A program made the position numbers and the translations under genes. Below, piece after piece: positions 55,676-64,000 of a stretch of 64,000 nt of DNA. Under the pieces are notes generated by a model. It did no database searches and was not told the origin of the DNA. It saw nothing but the letters and a program-made list of their open reading frames with translations. The stretch lies in the NCBI GenBank assembly GCA_018873225.1, contig JAEILZ010000008.1:744001-808000 (forward strand), read 5' to 3'. The stretch's first letter is position 1, and every line of letters begins with the position of its first letter. This DNA is from [Phialemoniopsis] sp. UDSM-2020. Its lineage: Eukaryota; Ascomycota; Sordariomycetes; Thyridiales; Thyridiaceae.

Positions 55676-56704
55676 ATGTCGCCCACTCTACCGGCAACCT
55701 ACAAAGCCGCCCTCGTCGAGGTGGCCGGCGGTCCCATCGTCCTCAGGGACCTGCCCATGAAACATCCCGGCCCCGGCCAGATCCTCATCAAGGTCCTCGC
55801 CTGCGGCGTCTGCGGCACCGACAAGTTCGAGCAGCAGGGCGTCCTGCCGCACCTGTTCCCCATCGCCATGGGCCACGAGTTTGTCGGCGACATCGTCGCC
55901 CTTGGGGACGGCGCCGACGCCCGCTTCCAGCTCGGCGACCGCGTCGGCGGCGCCTGGCACGGCGGGCACGACGGCGTGTGCCGCGCGTGCCAGCGCGGCG
56001 CCTTCCAGATGTGCGACGCCGCCGTCGTCAACGGCGTGACGTTCGACGGCGGCTACGCCGAGTACGCCCTGCTGCGCGTCGAGGCCGCCGTGCCGCTTCC
56101 CCCTAACGCCGACCCGGCGGCCACGGCGCCGTTCCTGTGCGCCGGCGTCACCGTGTTCAACGGCATCCGCAAGATGCACGTCGAGCAGGGCAACCTCGTC
56201 GCCGTGCAGGGGCTCGGCGGGCTCGGCCACCTCGCGGTGCAGTACGCGCGGGCCATGGGGTTCCGCGTCGTGGCCATTTCACGGGGCGCTGCCAAGCGGG
56301 ACTTTGCGCTGCGGCTCGGCGCGCACGAGTATATTGATAGTAGCGCGCGGGACCCCGTCGAGGCGCTTACTGGCATGGGCGGCGCGGCGCTGATCGTCGC
56401 GACGGCGCCGGACCCCGAGGCCATCGGGAAGCTGGCAAATGGTCTACAGGCGCAGGGCAAGCTGCTCGTGCTGCCGATCATCGGGCCCATCGCCGTCGAC
56501 ACGGCGGCGCTGGTGCTCAAGAGCGTGAGCGTGGTCGGGTGGAATAGCGGGCACGCGCTCGACTCTGCCGAGACGGTCAAGTTTGCAGAGACGCACGGCA
56601 TCAAGTGCCTGATTGAGAAGTTCCCGTTCAAGGATGCGCAGAAGGCATTTGATCATATGGTTTCTGGCGACGTTCGGTTCAGAGCTGTGCTCACCATGGA
56701 GTAA
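55676..56704 (+). CDS. Zinc-type alcohol dehydrogenase (MDR family)
   Basis: Single exon, 342 aa. Medium-chain dehydrogenase/reductase: catalytic zinc ligands C46 (GVCGTD) and H67-E68 (MGHEF), Rossmann motif VAVQGLGGLGHLAVQYARAM, cofactor-side VVAISRG. It resembles fungal ADH1-like enzymes. The structural zinc lobe reads GHDGVCRACQRGAFQMC: D99, C102, C105, C113, so the first of the usual four cysteines is an aspartate. Such three-Cys plus Asp lobes do occur in a fungal subgroup. Substrate unknown; likely NAD(P)-linked oxidation of an alcohol or reduction of an aldehyde. Confidence 0.94.
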   Translation: MSPTLPATYKAALVEVAGGPIVLRDLPMKHPGPGQILIKVLACGVCGTDKFEQQGVLPHLFPIAMGHEFVGDIVALGDGADARFQLGDRVGGAWHGGHDGVCRACQRGAFQMCDAAVVNGVTFDGGYAEYALLRVEAAVPLPPNADPAATAPFLCAGVTVFNGIRKMHVEQGNLVAVQGLGGLGHLAVQYARAMGFRVVAISRGAAKRDFALRLGAHEYIDSSARDPVEALTGMGGAALIVATAPDPEAIGKLANGLQAQGKLLVLPIIGPIAVDTAALVLKSVSVVGWNSGHALDSAETVKFAETHGIKCLIEKFPFKDAQKAFDHMVSGDVRFRAVLTME

Positions 56705-57101
56705 CTTGGATCGCAAGGTGTGGGCTAAATTTGAAAAGTGAAATAGATATCAATCTCTGACACTGTTCACTTTGTCGTGTCTGATGATACTGCCGCTCTC
56801 TTTCTCTTGCCCGCATTAGAAGAAGCAAGCCTCAAGCTTCGCTCGCTTTGAGCGTTACTACCAATGAGGATACAATAGAGCAGATAGATACATTGAAAAG
56901 GCTTTATTAGGTGATTTCCTTTCAAACGATAAGTACAAAATCCATCCAGTTATACAAGGAGCCCTGTCTCCTGACAGCAACCTCCCAAGATTGCTTACAT
57001 GCCTGCCTTTCATCCAGAAACATACATGCTGTTCGTGATAAAAAGAAAGTAGACCTGTTTCTTCCCAGATACCACAGAAGAAGATCTGGTGACAAAGATC
57101 C
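56705..57101. other. Convergent 3' region
   Basis: 397 bp between the dehydrogenase stop and the stop of the minus-strand unknown gene. No gene supported. Confidence 0.5.
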
Positions 57102-58561
57102 TCATGACGTTGTGTCAGATGTCTCCTCCACCTCGCAAGCCTGTCCATATCCGTACTTGGCATCTTGCTTCCACCCACAGTTTGGACACTCGAAAAACTG
57201 CTGTCCGGGCCTTGAAGCCTGTCAGTTCCTGTGCCATATACACAATATGGGAAGTTTGGTATACCTGGATGGCTCAAAGTGCTCGGAAATCGAGTCAGGA
57301 TGGCCCACCTCGAGCACCGTCTTGTACCAGAGCAAGTCGTCGTAAGCACGTACGAGCATGTCATCTTCGCGGTCGACGGCTCGGCTGATGACTCTAGACC
57401 TCCAAAATATCATGACTGTCGCTCCGGCTGACGCGTCACTCGGATCTCGTGGCAGGAGAAACATGGCCAGCGGGCTAGACGTGGCGTTGTATGCCTTGAT
57501 GGAATCACTGTCAAAGTGATCTCGGACATGTTTAGCTGAGAAAGGCACCTCCTAGGGGCCGCATCCAGGCTGACGAGGTAAGTCCCTCGATTCTCTGTTG
57601 TAGCGTTCACCGTCATGGCGCAGGTACAATGACCAAGTCAAATCCCGAACAATCTGTTCTGGGAGCTGAATCCGCTCCTCGCGACCGGCCATGTGTTTCT
57701 TGGCCCGGTCGTATTCATACTGGGCAAAGTTCATGAGTCGATGCTCGAGGATGAGGACCTCTGTGAATCCTCGGTTCACAAGCTCATTCGGGCATATGCC
57801 GTCGTTGCTGGGCTCCGCAAAAGTCCAGTCGCGGCCGGGCACTGTCGTGGTCATCAGGGTCAGCAACTCTACCAAGGCAAGTTGGCTGGGAAGTGAATAG
57901 CTACTCATCACGGTCCAGGCAAACTTGTCAACGAGATACAAATAGTACTCGTGATCGATCGGCCAAGTGTCCCAGTACTGCATCATGTCCTTGAGCAGAT
58001 AGTCAATGTAGTCGAATTCCCGGCTGATGGCTTCGTCCGTGCCCAGGTCGGGGTATGCAGCAACCAAGAGGACGATGGTGACATAGCGCCTCCTGTAAGC
58101 ATTTGGCGATACGTGCAGAACCCGCTGAGGCTCCATGGAATCGGGTTGATACATCATGGCTAGAGCTGGCGCCGTGAACGGGAACGCCGTTTCCGAAGCC
58201 ATGGCTGCGGCAGTGATCGTCGTCCAGGTCCGGGTTGATGTCTGAAGGAGGGCAGCTGAAGTCAGCCTGAGATGATTCTCACTTTCAGTCGTATGGCTTG
58301 CGATTGTGGGATAGGAACATTGTGGATCAGAGCGTTGCCAGCAACGAGACCCCTGGTCGTCCAATAAATGGAGCCTGGAGCCAATGAGCGATTGAGGGTT
58401 TCAAGACCTTCACACAGCATCTCAAACATGGCATTGTAGCCAATGCATCGAGTATGCAGTACGCCAGTTCTGGACAAATGCCTTGGCAACAGCAGCATCG
58501 ACAGACCGAGATATGCCATGTTGCAAGGCATGTGCGGATCTCGATCATGCTTCAAGGCCAT
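57102..58561 (-). CDS. Unrecognised protein with C-terminal CPNC motif
   Basis: Exons 58561-58283, 58241-57611, 57535-57265, 57210-57102; 429 aa; every junction closes in frame, giving one continuous reading. I recognise no domain. A hydrophobic N-terminal region (CNMAYLGLSMLLLPRHLSRT) and a mid part rich in aromatic residues (YRRRYVTIVLLVAAYPDLGT, DHEYYLYLVDKFAWTVMSSY, LALVELLTLMTTTVPGRDW) suggest a helical fold. Late stretches: MNFAQYEYDRAKKHMAG, EQIVRDLTWSLYLRHDAKHV, then EVGHPDSISEHFEPS. The end is zinc-ribbon-like: FFECPNCGWKQDAKYGYGQA, then CEVEE. Only 80 bp separate its ATG from the stop of the secreted small-protein gene on the same strand, so the two could be one gene. Confidence 0.6.
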
Positions 58562-58641
58562 TGAAATCAGGTCTCAAGAAGCCCTTCATTGAAAAAGCTA
58601 TGCGTTACACGCAGAAGAACGTCACTCAGTAACAAATTAGA

Positions 58642-59240
58642 TCAGCATCCGGCACCGTTTCCCTGCAACGAGATAGTGGCCGCATTCGTCTCGCTTTCTC
58701 CGCAACGACACTCATTTGCCTTCCTTAAGCCGGGAATCGTCTTCCAGTCCTCTGACCCATCGATTCTCCTCCAACTCTCGCTTCCATCTCTCCTGCGCAC
58801 ACTCCCATCTGGCCATCTGGCTGGCCCCTTTTGTCACTCCAAGTTAGCTACGACGCACTCATGGCGTGTAGTGGATCAATAACTTACAGAAAGCGCTCCA
58901 GAGCTGGCAGTCTGTGCGCGTGCAATCCTTGAACACTTGCAGGGGCTTATCGTCATTGCCGCAGATGCTGTTCCAGTCGGGGTATGCATCGATGACCTCC
59001 ATCGTGCAATGGGCCTAAGGTAATTGTTAACCAGGAGGCATTCTGCGAAACAAAGGGGTCCGGCAACTTGTGCCAATATCTTACGAGGCATTTTCGAGCT
59101 CCCAGGTGGCCTATTTCGTCTCCCTGGAAATCGTGGAAGAAGTTTCTGAGGCCCCGGGGTACTCTGAGCTCATCTTCCGCCTGGGCATGGCAAGTGGTAA
59201 TCAGGCCTAGGGCACTGACGAGGAGGACGTCGGGACGCAT
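58642..59240 (-). CDS. Small secreted eight-cysteine protein (effector-like)
   Basis: Exons 59240-59085, 59014-58888, 58820-58642; 153 aa. Signal peptide MRPDVLLVSALGLITTCHAQ. The mature part has eight cysteines: RKCLAHC, NSIC, FKDCTRTDC, ECRCGES, and a C-terminal GAGC. The CxxxC, C, C, C, CxC, C order recalls CFEM-like spacing but does not fit it exactly. No other domain. Exon 3 has an alternative acceptor at 58828 that gives a different, shorter tail (132 aa); the chosen frame is favoured because it continues the cysteine pattern. The downstream unknown gene may be a continuation. Confidence 0.6.
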
Positions 59241-60450
59241 GGCGGCAGGCAGTGTTGTGCAGGTAGTCGATACTCCAGAACAAGGGAATGATCTCTGCCG
59301 TGGAGTCCGTTGCAGAGGAATGCGCTTTGGCTGATGTCGATGGATGAGGCCTCGGAGGAAAGAGAAGAGGGAGTCAATGGCACAGAGTGGAGAGAACGTC
59401 GCTGTTTTATGAACGAACGTCGAGCAGAATATTCAGCCCGCTTGAGTAGAAGGGCCTAGATCTTTGCAGAATGCGTTCTATAACCGTGGTTTTGAATGAA
59501 TGAGACGCGAGAGAGATGCAGCAATGCTCTGACTGGCATGAGAATGGTTTCTTCCATGTGCGCAGTATATTGACACGAACCGGAGTAATTGTTTTGGCCG
59601 TATTTATCCCGAGACAACATCGTGCTCATGATGAACTGATCGTTATCAACTCTCGCATTTTCTCTTGCCCCGGCCTTGGAAAGGAGCCACCTCCAGTCGC
59701 AAGCGTACCGCTCAGTGAACATTGCAGACTTGGTTGAGATGACCCAGGATCAGGACAGATTTCCGAAGTTGCCTTGTCAAAGGATCAGCGGACGTGGTTG
59801 CATCCAACGGTCGACCCTTTGTGTGTGACTGCGAGCTGGTCGTTGAGCATGTGACTATCATCTGTCTTGGTAATCACAACATACTTTAATTCAACGTGGG
59901 TTTCAGCAGCTTCTATAGGGGCATTAACGGCTTTGTGATGTTTGAAGCCTTTCGATTCCAATCACAACATTCTTAAATGAAAGCCTTACAAGCCATTAAA
60001 CTTGAGAGGCGATGATAACTTCGATAGTTGAGGATCTATGTCAAGTTGCCGTAACAGCTTTCTGCAGAGAACCTAGATGCTATAATAAATCGGTCCTGTA
60101 CAAGTTGGTGTCGCGAACGATGCCGTCAATTCCTACCCGGGATGCTGTTGGTTCTTTGCATAGTTTTCGTGGTCTTTGTCCAACCCCTGTCTGTCCGCCA
60201 GCACCCAATTATATCGTGGCAGCCCGTCTCGCCTCTGATCTAAGCCCCCGTTGTTATGCGACCTCCCGTCCGGCCCGCACAAGGCGTTTGCCACACCCCT
60301 GTCGCAGGCCTCAAGGCGTACACTGTGACTGCAGGCAGCGCGGGTGGGCGCTTAAAATGGGCAGCACCTTGAGAATATTGAGATGCGAGGAGACACACGA
60401 CGTCGTTCGCTTGAACGGACCGTCATAGTTCGAAAGCTGTCGATTTAATT
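59241..60450. other. Intergenic, 1.2 kb
   Basis: Divergent region between the secreted-protein gene (minus) and the STAND-type gene (plus). A 138-codon plus frame at 60012-60428 lacks support. AT-rich around 59880-60020. Confidence 0.5.
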
Positions 60451-62663
60451 ATGGCGGAAGTCCTGGGCGTGGTCGCCAGCGGCATCGCCGTAGCACAGTT
60501 GACAACAGAGGTTGGCGGCGCCGTGGTCAAACTCAAACGCCTCTGGGAAGCAGTGGATCAGGTACCAGAGAAAATTGAGGACTTGCTGCACGATCTCGAA
60601 GTGCTGAGCCCCGTGCTATTCGATATCCAGCGGCAGCTCGAGAGCACTAAGATCCCGGCCGAGATGTGGAACGATGCATCGGCCCGTCAAAGTGCCGCGT
60701 ATTGCGAGACGTCTCTGCGAATGCTGTCGGAGATGGCAGATGAGCTGAAGGGCCGACTCGGTTCAGCTAAAGGCTTGAAGCTTAAGCTGCGATCGACGAA
60801 AGTTCTGTTCAAGAAGGATGAGCTCAAAAGACTGGAGAAGAAGTTGAAGAGAGCGCTGCAAATGCTGCAGCTATCAACGACCTTGTTCACAATGTCCGTA
60901 ACACTGAGCCTGACGCGCAAAGACTACGTTGTGCTGACACTAGATCTAGGGCGATGAGCCGCGTTTCGACAGAGATAATCGTGCAAAGATGGTCAATAGA
61001 GCACACTATCATCAAGAAAGGCTTCGACAAGGAGGAAGAAGACGAAGCTCTCGGCTCGAAAGGCGAGATCGCTCGAAAGTTGGGCATGGGCTCGGAGCTC
61101 TCCTCGTGGAATAAACCTCGCCTCCGTTCTTATACGCCGACGTACTTTGGCCGGATATCCTTTCAGTCGTCGGCCGACGGAAGCAGTTATCTTGCATCGT
61201 TCCAACCGCCGACATGGATCGCCAACACTGTCTGGGAGATCGGTTCCAAGAGGGCTAGCGCAGGCTGGGACTTTCACTACCGAGCATACAACATCGTCAG
61301 GCGTGATGCCCCTGCCATGGAGTGTATCATGGACGGCGATCTGGACGGCCTTCTTGAGCTCTTCAGTGAGAACACAGCATCGCCATTCGATCGTGACGAG
61401 CAGGGATGGACCTTATTGCATGTCAGTCGAAATAGTCAAAATTCTGTGCGAAAGAGGGACAAGCAAAGGCTGACATATCTCCAGTATGCTGTTCGATATA
61501 ACAAACCAAAGATATGCCGGAGGCTGCTTGATATGGGGCTACATACCTGTATATATGAGAAGGCTGGTAATCCGAATCTTAGGAATCGTCACTGGTGAGT
61601 TGATCTTCGTGCTCGAACACACTGACCACACGATAGCTGACTCTCGATTAGCTCTCCGTTCGCAGACATCAATACTCCGTTCATGGACGGACGTTACGCC
61701 ATGATCGTAATGTGGGATCCGAAAGCGCAGATGGAGATGCTGGCCCTCTTTGACTCGTACCGGGACCACGAGGAAGCGCTCGAAGACAACGATCTGCTGC
61801 AAATGTTCCCTCACCTGCCGCAAGAAGTCTTTCTCGAGTTTCAGCAGCGCTACATGCCAGAGTACTACGCCCTGCCGGCGAAGAAGCGGTTCGAAACGGC
61901 GCGCAAGTGCTGCTGGCCCTCGGACCCATATGGCACACCTTCGCCAGCCTCGAGCCTTGTTCGGTTCGCGGTCAGCCGAGACAAGGTCATCAGCGAAGAG
62001 CAGATTGTCAGCTCTGGGCGAGAGAGGGTGTCTCTTCTCCATACCTCGGCAATTGCGTTGGCAATGCAGGGGTCGTATGAGTACATGTATCCGATGTGGT
62101 ACAACACTGATGAGAAGACGGTCGACCATCTCGCTCTGGTGGGGGAAATCATCGGGACTCCGGCGGGAAAGAAGGAACTGCATAGAATCGAGGATATTCA
62201 ATGTGGGTGTCGAGCTTCTCGAGCAAAGTACCATCCCTGCGGCGTCTGGAGGGGCACGCCGCTCATGTCTCTGCTGAGATCTGTGTTTTGCGGGCTGCAC
62301 AGGGATCGTCTGGGCAAAGGCCCGGAGCACTGGGAGAAGGCATGCAACGACATCCTGAGACGATGGCTGAGGGTCCTAAAGGCCTGCGACATTGATCTTG
62401 TGCAGTATGGAGCTAAGGAACAAGCCATCTTGGACAGGGTCGATGGAGGTAAAGAGGCGAGGCAGGACTTTACACTGCCCAAAAGGTTCATGAACCAGGA
62501 CTGGGAAGTACCGTGGCACCTGAGCAGCTTCGTATATGGTCCCGAGGTGAGGGACTGGCGTCTAGACTGGGAGCTCAACTACGAGATTATGGCCCGGGGA
62601 TTCTGGGAGGATGTAGATCCGTGGGAGGCTGATCTAGCGATACCAGGAGGCTGGGTTGAGTGA
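60451..62663 (+). CDS. Fungal STAND-type N-terminal (Helo-like) domain plus ankyrin-like repeats
   Basis: Exons 60451-60897, 60975-61421, 61485-61594, 61652-62663; 671 aa, all phases close. N-terminus MAEVLGVVASGIAVAQLTTE with helices to about residue 149 fits the fungal STAND N-terminal/Helo-like domain (PF17111 type), an execution domain in fungal NLR-like proteins. No P-loop or NB-ARC follows. Then a conserved block found in fungal ankyrin proteins: RSYTPTYFGRISFQSSADGS, FQPPTWIANTVWEIGSKRAS, WDFHYRAYNIVRRDAP. Ankyrin repeats: DLDGLLELFSENTASPFDRD, GWTLLHYAVRYNKPKICRRL. The ~330-residue C-terminal part (QMFPHLPQEVFLEFQQRYMP, LALVGEIIGTPAGKK) is unassigned. Probably self/non-self or incompatibility type biology (inference). 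Exon 2's acceptor is the weakest call. Confidence 0.75.
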
Positions 62664-63043
62664 GTTTATTAGAGATAACATCTGCGTACTTGGTCTCGAA
62701 GTGATTATTGTAAAGCAAAGCACACGATTCGTTTCACATGAAGATGGCATAAGCAAACAGCCTCATTGCGTATCTGGCAAACTTTGGACCGTGTAGCGTG
62801 GAGTTTCGGCGATGCTCATGGATGACGTGGGGGAGCTTCACCTGACTTGTGAGTGGGTGACCGCGCGTGTTCCACCCAAAAACCACTTTCCATCCCAAGG
62901 TTTCAAAACCCCGCCTTGACATCTCTTCATTTCCACCCCTCACTTTCAACTGCTCATGCTCTCATCTGAGTCCCATGTTCTGTGTCGTCTAGTATCTGTG
63001 CTTTAGATAGCTCGTTTTTTGTGTCTCGTGACCTGCTCAGATA
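62664..63043. other. Spacer between STAND-type gene and MEMO1 gene
   Basis: 380 bp. 3' region of one gene and promoter of the next. Nothing else seen. Confidence 0.5.
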
Positions 63044-64000
63044 ATGCAATTGGACGGCATCCGCGAAGCGACAAAGGCCGGCAGCTGGTATACCGGCCAT
63101 CCCGGCATCCTTACGGAGCAGCTCGACCAGTGGCTCGAAGATGTCCCCCCCGAGATCAACGGCAGCAGCCTGCCCGTTGCTGGTGCCCGGGTGATTATTG
63201 CACCGTAAGTCTGGCGACCAGTTTGATTTCATTTCGCCTTTTTCTCGTGCTTTGTCGAATGTTACTGCTGTTGCGATGAAGAGCATCTGGGCCTGACTTC
63301 TTATCGCGGGGTCAAACAGACATGCCGGCTACACCTACTCGGGACCATGCGCGGCATGGGCTTACAAGTCTTGGGACATTCGGGGTGCTAAGCGCATCTT
63401 CCTTCTCGGACCTAGCCACACTTACTACCTGCTCGGCTGCGCGCTCACTTCGTTTGAGAAGTACGAGACACCATTCGGCGACTTCACGATTGACGAGGGT
63501 ATCACTGCGGAGCTTGCCGCCACGGGCCGTTTCAAGAGGATGCCGGAGTACAATGACACCGAAGAGCACAGCCTCGAGATGCATCTGCCCTACATCTGGA
63601 AACGCTGCGAGCAGACGTTCGGCGAGGACCAAGAATGGCCGACTCTGATCCCCATCCTTGTCGGCGATGGCGACGGCCCGGCGGAGAAGACCATCGCCAA
63701 GGTGCTGCTACCGTATCTGCGAGACCCGGAGAATGTCTTTGTCGTGAGCTCAGACTTTTGCCATTGGGGCAAGAACTTTAGGTACTTCAAATATTGCGAG
63801 GGCCCCAAACTCCAGGGCCTGCGGAATCTCGAAAAGGGCGAGGCACCTACGGACCCGCCGATCCACGAGGGCATCCGGGCTCTGGACGAGGCCGCCATGG
63901 ACGCCATCGAGACGGGCGTTTACGACAAGTTCCGAGCCAATCTAGACGTCACCGAGAACACAGTCTGTGGGCGACACCCCATCGGCGTGGTGATGGCGGC
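63044..64000 (+). CDS. MEMO1 family protein (3' truncated by window edge)
   Basis: Conserved protein of the MEMO1/yeast Mho1 family (nonheme dioxygenase-like fold, copper or iron binding; role in redox and cell motility in animals). Exons 63044-63204 and 63320->64000; the gene continues beyond the window. Start MQLDGIREATKAGSWYTGHP; the REATKAGSWY block is the usual family beginning, so an upstream short exon is possible. Family motifs in order: IIAPHAGYTYSGPCAAWAY (His ligand), FLLGPSHTYY (His ligand), YNDTEEHSLEMHLPYIW, TLIPILVGDG and VVSSDFCHWG (Cys/His). CGRHPIGVVMA is present at the window end. Confidence 0.93.

Noticed and set aside
58712..58827. Alternative third exon of the small secreted gene ending at 58712
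   Set aside because: Uses an acceptor at 58828 and gives a tail lacking the last three cysteines; the chosen acceptor continues the cysteine pattern. Not fully excluded.
60012..60428. 138-codon frame upstream of the STAND-type gene
   Set aside because: Lies in the presumed promoter, no domain, and ends 20 bp before the real start.

Overview
This window is nuclear DNA of a filamentous ascomycete (Pezizomycotina, most likely a Sordariomycete). The genes are split by short introns (about 45-85 bp) with gtaagt/gtgagt donors, ctgac/ctaac branch sites and yag acceptors. Third codon positions are strongly G/C-rich, which also produces many long antisense shadow ORFs. Typical fungal families are present: Zn2Cys6 regulators, BNA4, SWC3, RTC5, RCF1, a PLAC8 protein and a STAND-type N-terminal domain. 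The species cannot be named from the sequence. All gene models were spliced by hand from open frames and splice signals and checked for reading-frame closure; no search was run.

Layout. 0-9 kb: 3' part of a fungal-specific transcription factor, a secreted M14 metallocarboxypeptidase, a doubtful small membrane protein, and an 11-exon secreted glycine-rich protein. 9-36 kb is mostly housekeeping: PRP17/CDC40 splicing factor, ERV14/cornichon, methionine aminopeptidase 1 divergent from kynurenine 3-monooxygenase, an alpha/beta hydrolase, N-myristoyltransferase divergent from a conserved one-TM protein, an alpha/beta hydrolase with an 8-nt micro-exon, SWC3 (SWR1 complex), RTC5 (TLDc), RCF1 divergent from threonine deaminase ILV1, and a seven-TM-type membrane protein. 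37-40.3 kb has no supportable gene. 40-51 kb: mitochondrial bL36m, LYRM2-like LYR protein divergent from histone N-acetyltransferase NAA40, an intron-containing tRNA-Ser(UGA), a Q-rich PLAC8 protein, an acidic disordered protein and an MFS transporter.

52-59.3 kb looks accessory. A DJ-1/PfpI protein and a Zn2Cys6 regulator are divergent, followed by a zinc-type alcohol dehydrogenase, then an unrecognised protein with a C-terminal CPxC motif and a small secreted eight-cysteine protein. 60-62.7 kb: a STAND-type N-terminal domain joined to ankyrin-like repeats without an intervening NACHT/NB-ARC. The window ends inside a MEMO1-family gene.

Functional links: NMT1 (19.5-21.2 kb) lies in the same window as a likely substrate, RTC5, whose N-terminus fits the myristoylation rule. 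MAP1 would expose that glycine first. bL36m, LYRM2, RCF1 and BNA4 are all mitochondrial. I found no transposon, CRISPR array, or clear multi-enzyme biosynthetic cluster. The most unusual items are the secreted/unknown pair at 57-59 kb, the STAND-N/ankyrin protein, the micro-exon and the GC-AG intron.
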